From contig CM060834.1 in NCBI GenBank assembly GCA_030762175.1, positions 25,346,001 to 25,410,000 of the forward strand: a DNA stretch of 64,000 nt. The letters run 5' to 3'. Under the pieces are notes generated by a model, which worked only from the letters and a program-made list of their open reading frames with translations, was not told the origin of the DNA and did no database searches. Positions within the stretch are counted from its first letter, which is position 1; every line of letters starts with the position of its first letter. Source of the stretch: Metallyticus violacea. Its lineage: Eukaryota; Arthropoda; Insecta; Mantodea; Metallyticidae. This document shows, one piece after another, positions 44,055 through 56,399 of this stretch. A program made the position numbers and the translations under genes.

Positions 44055-44715
44055 AACACTCCCGTTGTTATAAACTCTGCTTCCCCATGTGAGGTAGTTT
44101 GTAGCATTTCTTCCCATTAACCTTTACACACTCAGTCATGACATGTTGCAAGGTCAAGAAGATATTAATCAAAGTCTTCGCAGGAAGATCTTTGAATGCC
44201 TTCACAAAGTTCAACTGCTGTGGATAAAACTTTATGTTCTCAACACATTTTTGCTCGTACGAAGCAGGTGATCAGAAATGGACCGCCGTTGATATCTCCA
44301 ATATTCTTAATTCATTCCGTTGCCTGGTCCCATAACTGCACAAAAGTATTTTAATATATGTCATTAAACTTTCAAATCCATGAAATAACCAGTGCATTTG
44401 CAAATGCATGTTCTGAACTGATCTACCCAAAACTTTTCAAGCACGCTGTAAGCGTCTCTATAGTTCTAGTTTCTTCACTTTCGTTTCTATAGCAAACAAT
44501 GGCGACCATTATGATTTTTTGGATAGAGATAGTACATAAAATACCAATATATTTTTAAGCATCAATAATGTATATATACCTTCATTAAAATAACGATTTT
44601 TTTCGGTATTAAAAGAAAATATAAGAAATAACATTTTAGCTGAAGGGTATATTTTTAGATTCAGTAAATTATTGGTTAATGCCTCTTGGAGGAAATATAA
44701 AATCTACAAAAATAA
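44055..44715. other. Unannotated stretch
   Basis: No element recognised. Confidence 0.5.
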
Positions 44716-44730
44716 AGGCCTGGAAGTAGT

Positions 44731-44999
44731 ATGAATGAATAGAATTTAACGCCCGTTTTTACTACTGAGGCACCACGGGCGATGGACACTGATGATACAC
44801 GAGATGAAATGATTAATTGGGAAAGGATTTTTTTTTAAGTAAGGAATCGTTCCAGGCCTAAGTTTAGGGTACCTCCCCGGCATTTGCCATTTATGAGGAC
44901 TGAGGAAAACCAGTCAGGGAGGACGGTTCTGGCGGTATTCGAACTCAGACCTCCCGCCCACAGTCCGTGCCTAAATGACCTCGGCCACCGGTGACGGCG
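44731..44999 (-). mobile_element. SINE-A copy with target-site duplication
   Basis: This is a full-length minus-strand SINE-A. The head includes the B box region GGTTCGAATACC-like text near 44,936 and the A box TGGCCGAGGTCATTTAGG. TGGAAGTAGT (44,721-44,730) and TGGAAGTTGT (45,000-45,009) form a 10-bp duplication with one difference. The tail carries (ATTC)n-like text next to the left duplication. The right duplication runs directly into a large GT microsatellite. Confidence 0.87.
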
Positions 45000-45005
45000 T
45001 GGAAG

Positions 45006-45052
<47 letters not shown>

Positions 45053-45093
45053 GGTGGGTGGGTGCGTGGGTGTGGGTGCGCGTGCGCGCGCGC
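45006..45093 (+). repeat. Compound (GT)n(GGGT)n(GC)n microsatellite
   Basis: About 18 GT units pass into GGGT/GGTG units and then a GC-rich CGCGCGC end. It begins immediately at the head-side border of a SINE-A. Open frames across it on both strands are artefacts of the repeat. Confidence 0.95.
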
Positions 45094-45099
45094 TTTTAA

Positions 45100-47095
45100 A
45101 TATGAACAAAGCAACTTTAAAAAGCAAAGATACATCGGCCTTTTAAGCGCGTCATTCTGAAGTGACCCATAATAACATACAGTAACCTATAGTGTAAGTT
45201 ATTTATGTGGATGTTTACTTGGGTATCATGTTTATGCTTATGATGAAAGAATTAGCCAGTCAAGTATTTCAGCGCTGCCTATATTTGATAACATTCACAG
45301 GTCCCTTTTGACGAGAAGACGTTAAAGAAGAGATTCAACAAGATGATTTTTCCCTGCCGTACTTCTCTCACCCCTTACACAAAAGGAACTTCCGCATCTG
45401 CCAGCACTTCATTCCAGTCGACAACCAGCCAACCACCGTAGTCCTCTTTTTCATCGCATATTTCGCTCTCCTTGCATTGCCAGTTTCTAATCTTTTCCTT
45501 ATTTTCACGCTGTTTTAATTAAATAACCCCACCTACTTCTTCAACGCAGAAGTTCTTCTCACACCCATATCGGCGCACGTTTACCCAAAGAATCTTACAA
45601 CCTCTTCGTCTTTTTTTTTTTTTCCTGAAGTAATAAGATCCGACAGTGGAGCGGCAGAAAGTTTGTTGAGGTGACGACTTTGGTTAAACTCTGGAAGAAG
45701 ATTTTGGAAGGCATGAATTCCGTAAAAGGCTTGTCACTTTATAATTAATGAAGCATTTGAGGGTTGTTAATATAAATTTTCCGGATTATGCAAACAGGCT
45801 TGCAAAACAGCTTATGCATTTTCATTAACCAATACTGTAGGGACATCCTGGAGGAATATCTCACCTTTTACTGGGGCTTTAGAAACAAAAATGTGCACAG
45901 AGTAATTTCATTAAACCAGCAAAGGGCAAGTGGATTTATCATTAACGGAGCGTCAGTTATACCATTAAAATTTAATAGCTATAACTACTTTGAACAAATA
46001 ATTTGAATTTCCATGAACTTCTTTAGCAATGAATCTCTTCTTTCACAAAGTCACAGACTATTTAAAGTACCATTTGGAAGATGGTGTCCAGTTTGGTATT
46101 TTGCGAAAAAATGCAATGAGCTTTTCCATCCTGAGCCTTTTATAGGTTTATTGGTTTGGACAGATTTATTTATTTATTTATTTATTTATTTATTGCTATA
46201 AAGGACCTATTCATTTGTCTCTGATTTACTAGGCAACAAATGATTTGTAGGCTCAAATTCTCTGTGATGCACATTATACAAAATCCATTCACAAAATATA
46301 CTCCTGCATGCAGGGTCACTCGATTTATTATATTTGCTAAAGGTATTCTTTTAAAGATAGTTTAAGAAAGTTTAAACATATTTATTACGTTATATTTATA
46401 TTCAGTAGATTACCTCAAAACTAACATAGAACATGCAACAACAAAATAGCAGTTCGCGTTCTTTCTAAAAATTTTTTAAAGAAAAGGTTTCATTGCTAAC
46501 TCAGTGTCTGAAGAAATGTACGGGGTAAGGATGTAGTCTGTATGCTAGTAACATCGAACTGTTCAGGAGGTTCAGTGAATGGAGATACCAGCCTTGAAGA
46601 TAAACCGGTTCTGGACTATCCTAAGCTAAGGAAAATGAAGTTTTGAGCACTGCCCCAGAAGAAAAGTCACTTCTCAGTATTTGTACATTCAAAAGGACTG
46701 ATGTCTTCTCTACCTGTAGCATTAGCTACGGGCCTGCACCAAGTCAACACGGTATAACAGTCTAAGAATAGATAGATCCATACGAACTTGCCGAAGCCAA
46801 GCCCAGCTACGAGTTGATATTGTAAACAACTTCTTAGAAATCTCCTAGACGACCGATTCTGAAAGTGCAATATGACATGTGATGTAATTTCGCTCTTGTT
46901 CCGTAATTCTGAGAAGAGGAAGCAATTGGTATATTTTTGGAAAAGAGCTTCCGTCAGTGATTGATTTATCAAAGTTGTTTTGGGCAAAAGGTGATGCTTT
47001 GCGTTTGGTAGAATTTCGAAGGTAGTGGGAAAACAGTTGTGGAGTGGACGCTGAGTGGAGCTGTGAGCAAGTGCACAGAGCTTACTAAGTTTTTA
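45100..47095. other. Unannotated stretch with (TTTA)n
   Basis: No element recognised apart from the TTTA tract at 46,164-46,194. Frames at 45,788-46,006, 46,013-46,201 (which runs into the TTTA tract) and 46,667-46,987 (minus) have no domain. Confidence 0.45.
46164..46194 (+). repeat. (TTTA)n microsatellite
   Basis: About seven and a half TTTA units. Confidence 0.95.
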
Positions 47096-47099
47096 AACT

Positions 47100-48165
47100 G
47101 TGCTACACAGGTTTAGAATACATTTAAATAAATACAACTGTCGCATGGGCCTTACCGCTGTACATGCTAATGTCGTCCTTATAACAATCAAAAGGGCCTT
47201 ACACATACACACGTACCTACATACATACTCTTTATGCATGAATACAAATACTTCCACGTGTTTTGCCTTTTATATTAATAATTTAACATATAAATACACA
47301 AACATGAATGGAACCCTTACTCTTGAGCCTCCCTTCCATTTACTCACACCCCCTCTCCAACCCCCTCCTCTTCATTATAGCTATTAACCTTCTTTGTGGG
47401 GTCTTCTCTAGAAATATTCCCGAATTGTGCATCTCGCATGTACCAACACTTCCCGGCAAATGTTCAAACTTCTATTGGCATTAAAAAATTGCGGTGATAA
47501 ATACTCATTTCTTAAAATCTCAGTTTCCCTGCATTCTGTAATTACCCCTCCAGGCATTGCTTTCCCTGCACAATGGGCAAATCCTTTCCCAGAGAGCAAT
47601 AACGGTTTTGTTTCCTTTCTAAGTCCCTAATCTGAATCATACTGCCACTTCTTTCTTCTCTATCACAGATATCTAAATAATTCCCTCTCCCCCACACCGG
47701 TTGTATTTGAGCCTGCAGGTTAAGTGATACTTTTTCTGCGCATTGAGACTCAGTGTTTTGCCTATCTATATCTCGCAAGCGTCTGTTAACTATTTACGAA
47801 CTATTTTGTGTAATGTGCTCCTCCCTTAACCAAATATACCCCCATCCAATTTTATCTAAGCTTTTCCTTATTTTTGATGCCCATCCCGTATCCCACCCTT
47901 CCCTTATTTGCTTCCTTAGACAAACTGCTCGAAGAAGAGCTTGATTCCCCCGTATTATAATTAACCATTATTTAATTGTTCTTATTTTTAAATTCACGGT
48001 TTCATTAACGATACCAAACTCTTTAAGAAGTCCACGTTTTACTGTACCCTTTCCTACTTGTAGCAACCGTTTTAGAAACTGTGTTTGTAATTGATTAAGT
48101 TCTTCGGTGTTTTCCCACCCCCAATTTCGGGAGTAAGAGCTCTGGCTGTTGTGGTCAGTCCCACC
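47100..48165 (-). mobile_element. LINE 3' end: ORF2 C-terminal region and 3' UTR
   Basis: On the minus strand the coding text starts near 48,140 with GWENTEELNQLQTQFLKRLL and VGKGTVKRGLLKEFGI. It continues KIRKSLDKIGWGYIWL and WGRGNYLDICDREERSG. It then reaches a cysteine-bearing segment (YCSL, then KGFAHCAGKAMPGG in another frame) and CRETEILRNEYLSPQFFNAN. This order fits the region between reverse transcriptase and C-terminus in arthropod LINE ORF2 proteins. Frames shift at least three times. The 3' untranslated part (about 47,100-47,400) matches the fragment at 27,303-27,515. Reverse transcriptase and endonuclease are absent, as in a 5'-truncated insertion. The clade is not certain. Confidence 0.78.
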
Positions 48166-48169
48166 GCGC

Positions 48170-51100
48170 GACTGACTAACCGGTGCATGAAAGATCCTGT
48201 ATTTGTAAACTAGGCGGCAATTTCAACATTTATTTTATCAAACAAGATATATGTAATTATTTGTTACGGAGTTTGTACACATTCTGTGCATTAGGTAAAG
48301 GAAATTCTCTGAGTAAACTTTCTTTGTTAGGACAGCTGCTGTATTCTCCTTAGGTGAGTAGTCACTGCCGTCTTGATGAACGACATTAACTTGCCGCTCT
48401 CTTTTAGCGTTTCCGAGTCAACTAAATCTCCGCGACGATCAGTGAAAGAATGAAAAGTGGAAAAAGGTCCCGAGTGTAATGGGGAGATAAACAGACGCTC
48501 TTTCTTATACAGCTGGGGAATTATTTTTGTTTACATAATGTTATCAACGGGAAAAACGAAAACTTCAAATCACAGGTTATTTGTTTCTCAATCAAAAGAT
48601 AAGTCAACTTTGTAAAATAAAATTGCAATTTTGCTAAGGTTCAAAGATGTGGACGTTTTGCAAATATTCTGGCTAGTAACACATCACCACTCCCAGTTTG
48701 AAGTCACATGCGATTCTGCTCATTTGCTCTGCAATTTATTTAACGACCTCTGGGGATTCTGCTCGCTTTGGACATCGCTGAAATTATCCCTGAAGACCGA
48801 CGTGACAAATCGACCCCGCAATTCCACGAGGTAATTGGAATCGGGTTCAGTGCAACAGCACCAGTAATAAATGTACTTTTGTTGGGCTGCGACTTCTAGC
48901 TGGCTTGTGATAAGTGGAATAATTGTTTTAAATCAGTATCTCATTGAGTTGTCCAACTTCTGTCTAGTGAATGGGTTGATGCTTTAGAAGAGACTATTTA
49001 ATAGCCGAAACCCATTTTAACAACAGCAATAAAGTTTTAAGTACAACTGTATGTATTGTATGATATTCGGATCTAATCTATTTCCTCGTCCATCCTTGCT
49101 CCATCCACTGAAGGACGGTCTTTTGTTTCCTGTAGAAATCAATTTCACTTTACAAAGAAAGTATAAACAATCTTTGGTTTACTCATCGCTAGATTTCAGA
49201 AAAAGTCAGTAATTCAACATACGATGTATGTCCCAGTTTATAAACAGAGTTGCAGGGCACATCTACAGTGCACTGACTGGGGAATGCAGTCCATTTAAAA
49301 GTTAATGCAACCCAACAGAGGTAGATTACTTTCCCTGTGTTTCCTTCAGAATGCCGAAGCGGAAATTAAATAAGACTGTTAGGTGGCCGATTCACACATT
49401 AAAACATGTAGCAAAAGGTATACGTTTCAATCTCGTGCCAGGACCTTCGCCCAGAAGACTCAGACCGCGCCACTGAAGATTTCCTCCGCAGGTGGGGATG
49501 AAGCGTTTGGACTTCTTAGCTCTAACAGACCAGGGCTCCTAAGCCCGAAAGAAACTTCTAGCTATAAGTTTGACTCCGGCCAGCTTCCGACTACTCAAGG
49601 CTATGAAATGCTAACGATGATAACACCGTCTTAAGTAACTTCTTTGAATTTTCCAAGACTTTTGACACTCTTTCTCATTATACATTTTTATAGAAATTTC
49701 ACGTTTATGGATTTCAGTGTAAAAAAAATTAAGGTTTTATTTCACCAATACATTTCCCCACATATTATTAATCCCATATGCAACACCATGTTCATGCGTG
49801 TAATGGATATAGTCTTTTAAAAACGAATGAGTGTTTTTATACACTCCGCATATTTATCAGTACGGGGCAGATGTATTTCCTTTAAATTTACACTAAGAAA
49901 AACGAGGAATCATACCACGATATAATTATTATGAATCACTCATACATAACTAACAAACTGCCTTGTGACAGAAAAATGTAGTGAGGTGAAACAAAAATGT
50001 TCTACGCAGTTAAGTCAATATCAGGTTTTGAAAACTTTTATGAACCCGCATGAAACGAGCGAAGCCATTAATGGAATTAAGCCAAGAATAATAGTGAAGC
50101 GAAATACTTCCCAACATATTCCGCATAGCAAACCATAGAATGATGAGCTGAGTGGATTAAAAAGAAAATAAATAAAAAATATTATATTTGAAGACGAATT
50201 CCAGACTGTCCATCATTAAGGAAGGCATACGCACAACGTACACATTACAAACATGTAAGCGAAATGAGAAATTATTTCAAAATTAGAACATTTGTGTGAC
50301 AATCGAAGAAACCATAGGTTTTGTAAGTAAAACAAGTGTGGGTAAGCAGAATGCAGAAGGTGCTGGTAGACTCTACTTTCTATACGACCATTTTAAAATG
50401 CAAATGTAATACTATTTGTTATGATCAGAGTACAGAATTTCAGGTATTTATTTATGCCTATTATAAGTTAAAAATTGGCGGACTAAAGGCACTGAAAATT
50501 ACAAGTAGTATAATTAAAACAGGCATTTATTAAAAGTGAAAACAGAGAGTAATATCACTCATTATTAATGAAAATAGATAATATCTTTATCACATTATTA
50601 AAGTATTTACACCCACTCTTCTTGGTTACAAGCAATAACAAAATTTCAAGGTATAAATTCTCATAGCCAGCCGCTTGTAAGAGAGAAAACTTTTCATCAT
50701 GGAAAAAGAACGTTCTACTTGCACTTAAGTGTTGGAGTATAATAGATATTTCGGAAGGAACCATACCAGTTACAACGGAATATTCACCTTTTAGGACATT
50801 ATGGAAATGTTGATCAACACAAAGTAAAGTTAGTTGTGAATAGTCCTGGCGAATGAGAAAAAGATGCGCAGTAGTTTCTGGTAAAGTTCATTTTCTGTTT
50901 AAGAGTTTATAGAGGAATCGATTAGTATATCTCTTACTTCCGTACTGAACACATTTTAAAAAAAGGTTTATTGCACAGCTTTACAACTTTCATCTTTCTC
51001 GCTTGCAATTCTATGTTATCTTTACACAGCCGAGAAGTTACTCCCACTACAAATTTCCTAGATTTGCTTCGCGCAGATCGATACAAGGCCATTCGCCAGG

Positions 51101-53230
51101 GCTATTCAAAATTACAGTATTTCTTCATCCTCTCTGCAATCTGGTTCCTTTCACCAATGAAGGTTTTGCTATTTAAAGAGCTTTCTGAATGGATTCAGGA
51201 GAAAGTTTTTGACTTCTTGAAAACAAAAAATAAATAAATGTATAACACGATTCTCAATAAATATTTTTGTGATATGAATATGCCATTTAATTTTTATAAA
51301 ATTTTTCAGTCAGATATATTTAAATAACGATCTAAAAACGTTTTTTTATTAAACTTTAAATAGGTAACAGAATCCAAAATAGGCAAAATAAAAACTGGTC
51401 CTACATGGAAACATTTATTTCTATTTGATTCTTAAATATATCCACCTACTCGTAGATAGAAAAGGCATTTGGCCTAACTTCCGGAATCTGGTTATGATGC
51501 TGCAACTTGTAAGATGAAATCAGCAAAGTATCTTTAAGAACAGCATGCCATAGGATTGCTGAAGACTTATAGCTAATGTTAAAAATCTATTGCTTAAGGC
51601 ACCACATTGTATTTCCGAATCCAAACAATGTTCTTCCCCCTCTCCAGCTGTTAACATGAAGCATACAAATAGTTTTCCTTTCGTAATTTATCACTCGACT
51701 TTACTACAGACACCGAACAGCCTGCTACCATTCATATTACTCTTTCCAAACCCCGGCTTTGTTTATAAACGCATACATAATTAATTTTGTTCAAATACAA
51801 GACATATTTACAAGCACAACCCTCCAAATAACGAATGACAGATGATAAATAATATCCTAGCAAAGCAGTGTTATGTTGACGAAAAAAAAAAAAAAATCCC
51901 TACCAAATTATGCATCAACTTAACATTAAACGTATAGTTTTCGTGTTTTACCAAATGTTTATTCCTGTAGGGAACATTTGTTACTGTGCTGTGTTGTAAA
52001 TAAGCAGAACGAAAATATTTTCTTTCCTCGATGCCAATTACTAAGACAGGCTATAAGCACATAGTTGGTTATAAACTGACTGAACAAGTAGGAAGAAGAA
52101 GAGGTAAAGTGCTTGGCATGCATTATTTCTCAATTATGTTTATGCATATACTGTATACTCTAGTACTCTCAGACAGACATAACACTGAAGTACTTGTAGT
52201 ATGTACTCGAGATAACGATGAAAAGGCTTATTTTCTTAATTCCTTTTCCCATAATTTCTCCGCTTTCAAAGGTCTCGGTATATTGCTTTAGTCATTTTGT
52301 GTTTCTGTGTTTTTGCACTATTACTTCTTCGTTTTCCCCTTCGTAACAAAATTCCTTCTTTTTCGTTTACTTTATTTTCACTTCTTTTAATAGCTGGTAA
52401 TTATTTCCCATTAGCAGAAGTTATGTAGTATAATGAATGCATTTTTCTACGTTCAATATGCGACAAGCATTATTTCATCAAATTGTATTTTTTGAATCTA
52501 AAGTACAAAGTATTCGTTCTTATTAGTTTTTATACGTCAATGGATAACAGCTGTAATTTTTGATTCGTTATTTCAATGTTGTTCTTTTAAGTTGAAGGAA
52601 AGTCAGAAATATTATGTTAATTTTAGTCTATCGAATTTTTATTCTTCCCATATATGCCATCTACCACCTACCCTTATTGTACCAAATGGGAAATTACATA
52701 CGAATTGTACTAAACAGTTAAAATCTTTCATTTAAATGCCTCGTTGCAGGAGGGCTAGAAGCATAGGGTGTTTAAAGAAGCAATTTTTTCTACAATAGGG
52801 GCATGGTATTAATCAAAAAAGAAAATCTGCACACACTTAACTACTTTCTGACTGGCTGACACAAATTGAATACGGTCCATTTGTATAGAATACAGCACTT
52901 TAATAAATGTTCCTATGGCTAGCTAACTTTCCTATTCTATCATGTGATCAGTTTCGTATCCCACAGTGTTTTGCCTATGGGAGAGATCGCCGCTCGTTAG
53001 TCGGCCGACTAACCAGCTAACACATTATTTAAATTATCAAATGCATTGTTTAAACTGCACGCCTTCATTCTCCATGCATTTATGGCATATTTTTAGGAAA
53101 TTATTCATCACTCTTTGTAGTTCATTTTGAGAAATCAGGATGATTTAATGACGCATATTATCTTTGAGTTCTGGTATGGTGTACGGGTTCGTCTTGTACA
53201 CGGCGCTTTTTATTCTACCCAGATATAATA
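48170..53230. other. Five-kilobase stretch without recognised features
   Basis: I found no transposase-like frame, SINE head, terminal repeat or long microsatellite. Frames at 49,383-49,634 (83 codons), 50,971-51,237 (88 codons) and 52,031-52,291 (86 codons) are open but anonymous. A poly(A) run lies at 51,881-51,895. This is the emptiest part of the window. Confidence 0.45.
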
Positions 53231-53234
53231 ATCG

Positions 53235-53270
53235 CAGGTTGTTAAACTGGGGGTCCGAGAGGACCACAAA
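53235..53270 (+). mobile_element. Possible hAT-type transposon terminus
   Basis: CAGGTTGTTAAACTGGGGGT followed by CCGAGAGGACCAC resembles the start of hAT elements of the CAGTGGTTCTTAAACTG type. No opposite end, 8-bp duplication or transposase was found, so this is a pattern match only. Confidence 0.3.
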
Positions 53271-53279
53271 TCTCTACTA

Positions 53280-54655
53280 ACAGCTCTGTCTTGTGGAAAC
53301 ACATTGTGAATTGCTCTCATGGAATTATTCGCAGTGTGAGCTGTGGCAGAGTGCTGTAAAATGCATGATCACGCTCTCTATCGGTCAATTCTCTGAAAAA
53401 GGGTGTTGGTATGGTATTCACATGAGTAACAGAATCAACTGTATAATAAAAGAATTGGTCCTATGATTCTTTCACCATTGAGTTGTACATATAAATTGTA
53501 CGTAAAGACAAGCTCTGCCTTTTTAAACACACTTTATGTATATATGCTGTCGAATTAATAAACGAATAAAACACACGCCCGAACAGCAGGTTACACCATG
53601 GAGCGGATAATGAGTGAAGACTCATTCATAGGAAAACTGCCGCCCAGCAGGGAAAAGCATTGCTGATCGCATGGCGTATCCGTATTTGTTTAATTAAAAA
53701 CCCAAAAGGGGTAAATCATTAAAAATGATAACCTTCCCATATAACTAATATATTAGCTGGTAAATTAGGCTACTATTTTCATTAATTAGCATTCGTCGTG
53801 GAAAAAGTGAAACAAAATTAATACTATTAATACAGAGATAAAACAGCTCGGTTAAAACATTTAGAAATCTTTTATCGACCACATTTTGTAGACGCCCATT
53901 TTTCCTGAGTGTCCACCCTTATGAGACATTCTGTATAGTTCTGATGTGTATTTGTGAAACGGGTTTCGTTTATGTAAACTCGTGGAGAGGTCGAAATAAC
54001 GACAAAAAAAAATTAATTAATGAAATATTGCACCGCATAGGAACTTTCTGAAAATGCAAATGCACAAGAGATGTTTGTAATTATGCTATCAGTGGCCCAG
54101 CGCCATGCTACTAGCTTCACTTTATCAACAGTTATTAATTTTGAAATATGATGCCCTATGTCCCATTATAAGAACAGCTGAGCTGAACAGAACGCGCAAA
54201 CTGCAGAAGTTTCTTAATGGGTCTGCTCTCTAAGAATGGTGGGCGCTAAGGTTGCAAGTACAGCTTCAAGACGCAATGCTTGCGTATTCCCGTATTTTAT
54301 ATAAAACGAAAAGGCTTTTGAACCACTCCTATTTCTATTTGATTACAGCTAGTTATATGCCTTATTCAGACTCCATTCACAAAACGTGCGTCTACGCACA
54401 GGATCACAAGGTTGAAAATCATGTGCCACAGTAATTTTAAATGATTTCTTTGCACAGAGTCATAAGAAATTTGAAAATTATTTTAAGTGATTTTTAGGGG
54501 GAATTCTCCAATTGATACCCATGTCATCAAATATTTCTTCGTTGAGAACCGTACGCTATGTTACGAAACAATGCCCGTGAAATTAACTATATGATGGATT
54601 CTTGTAAGGTCTCGGTTCTTTCTTTAAATCGACTTTGAACTTGACGAGCTGGGTT
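53280..54655. other. Unannotated stretch
   Basis: No element recognised. If the hAT-like end at 53,235 is real, part of this interval would belong to that element. Confidence 0.4.
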
Positions 54656-54671
54656 AACGTTTATGAAGTAT

Positions 54672-54956
54672 GTTTTTTTGAATGGTGTTTAAAGCCCGTA
54701 TTTATTACTGAGGCATCAAAAGCGGTGGACACTGATGATACATAAGATGAAGTGATATATTGGGGAAGGATTTTCTTTTTAAGGAAGGAGACGTTCCAGG
54801 CAAGTTTAGGGTACCTCACCGGTATTTGCCATTTGTGAGGACTGAGGAAAACCTGGAAAAATTCTCAATCAGAGAGGACGGTCCTGGTGGGATTCGAACC
54901 CCAGACCTCCCGCTCACGAGTCCATGCCTTAACGACCTGGGCCACAAGTGGCGGTA
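54672..54956 (-). mobile_element. SINE-A copy with exact 11-bp duplication
   Basis: This is a full-length SINE-A on the minus strand. The tail (left) contains a plus-strand T run and GAATGGTGTTTAAAGCCCG. The head (right) has the B box GGGGTTCGAATCCC near 54,890-54,903 and the A box TGGCCCAGGTCGTTAAGG near 54,925-54,942. TTATGAAGTAT occurs exactly at 54,661-54,671 and 54,957-54,967. With 14,438-14,725 it best defines the family limits. The 69-codon frame through it is SINE sequence. Confidence 0.93.
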
Positions 54957-54999
54957 TTATGAAGTATAAACAAACACACACATTAGTAGAAAACATATG

Positions 55000-55600
55000 C
55001 TAGACATTAAATACAGAGCAAAACACAGCACTAGTAATAACTGAACTGTATTCAACCTCTATCAGATCCACATAACAGCCAGAAGCCAGTGGGAGTGACT
55101 TTTGCCTCGTTCTGTATTTAAGGCAAATGAACTTCGAAACTCTCAGGTTTACGAAAATGTCTCCTTTGAAAGTTTCAGGTTCTTGGTCAACAGGAGGAAG
55201 ATGATGTAGATCACTCATCTGCGGAATTAGCTGACGTACGGAGGGTTTCACAACTCAAGAACTTGGCTCTACTGCTAACACGAGAACTTTCACTAACATA
55301 ACAGCAATATTCTAGAACACAACGGAGTAGAACCTTCTTGGGTCATTTGGAAACACTTTAAAGAAGAGGGAAAATGTTGTAATTGAGAAATAATCCTCAT
55401 CTTGGTGATAATTAACCGCATGCCGACGGAATGTAGCTATTGCAGTTGAACCCATGAAAAGGTTTTAGAAAATTTTCTTCAAATCTCCATCGATTCCATT
55501 TATTAGGCACCTTTCAAAACAAAATTAGGCATATAATTATCATTTAACAAGTGATTCAGCGAGTTAGTTAACCAGGAAAATTAGACCACTGAAGGTGGCG
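55000..55600. other. Unannotated stretch
   Basis: An 83-codon minus-strand frame at 55,000-55,251 has no recognised domain. Nothing else was identified. Confidence 0.45.
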
Positions 55601-55619
55601 ATTAACCTATAGTGAAAAT

Positions 55620-56390
55620 TTAACCTAAAGTGAAAATTTAAAAATCGCTCTAGTGGCCGCAATTTTTATTGTCTCTCAACAAAACTCAGTATATGCTATT
55701 AAAATAAAACAATAAAAATAGTTTCTGAAAATAAACGAAATCAAACTATTTGGGGCGGGGGTTTACCTGAAACCCAACATTTAAAAATTACTTTAGCGGC
55801 ACAAATATATATTTTTTTTCGCAACGAAATTCAGTGCATACCATTTATATTTAAAAAAAATCAGGAATACAGGACCATTAGGAGTGGGGGTATATCTGAA
55901 AACAGAAATTAAAATAGTGGAGGTTAAAGCGAAATTTAAAAATCGCTCTAGCCATCGCAATATTTATTTTTTTTTATCGAAACTTGGTACAGGATATTTA
56001 AATAAAATAATAAAAGAGGTTTCTGAAATTCAGTGAAATCAAACTATTAGGAGTGGAGTGGTTTATCTGAAACCCAAATTTAAAAACCGGTCTAGCAGCA
56101 TCAATATTTCTTTCTCGCAACAAAACTCGGCATATACCATTTAAATAAAAATAGAAAAATAGTTCCTGAAAATCAGGGAAATTGGGCTAATTGGATTGAG
56201 TGTCTAACTGAATCCCAAAATTTAAAAATCGCTCTAACGATGCCAATATTTGTTTTTTACTACAAAAATCGGCATATTCCATTTAAATGAAATAAGAAAA
56301 ACAGTTTCTGAAATTTAGAGAAATAGGACCATTAGGAGCAGGAATATACCTGAAATCTAAAATTTAAAAAGCGCTCTAGCTTTTAATTTT
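55620..56390 (-). repeat. Satellite-like tandem array, six units of ~145 bp
   Basis: Starting motifs AAATCGCTCTAG (or close variants) occur near 55,645, 55,790, 55,945, 56,088, 56,230 and 56,375, giving spacings of 145, 155, 143, 142 and 145 bases. Each unit has a CGCAACAAAACTCGGCATAT-like segment, a CCATTTAAATAAAA-like segment, a TTTCTGAAA segment and a GGACCATTAGGAGTGGGGGT-like segment followed by TACCTGAAACCCAAATTTA. This is the reverse complement of the units at 42.6-43.3 kb. Units are clearly diverged from each other, so the array is old or not homogenised. No coding potential is seen. Confidence 0.9.
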
Positions 56391-56399
56391 CTCTTACTT

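Noticed and set aside
44945..45160. Open frames rich in Val-Cys or His-Thr over the GT tract
   Set aside because: They are artefacts of translating the dinucleotide repeat at 45,006-45,093.
50971..51237. 88-codon frame ending LSEWIQEKVFDFLKTKNK as a candidate gene
   Set aside because: The helical-looking end is suggestive, but there is no family match, upstream context or supporting signal.
54760..54969. 69-codon open frame containing DGPGGIRTPDLPLTSP
   Set aside because: It is the SINE-A sequence read on the strand opposite to the element. The same peptide text appears in frames through the copies at 2.65, 14.5 and 17.5 kb, so it is a repeat, not a gene.
55620..56390. CRISPR array
   Set aside because: The repeats are about 145 bp, diverged and contiguous without spacers, and the genome is eukaryotic.
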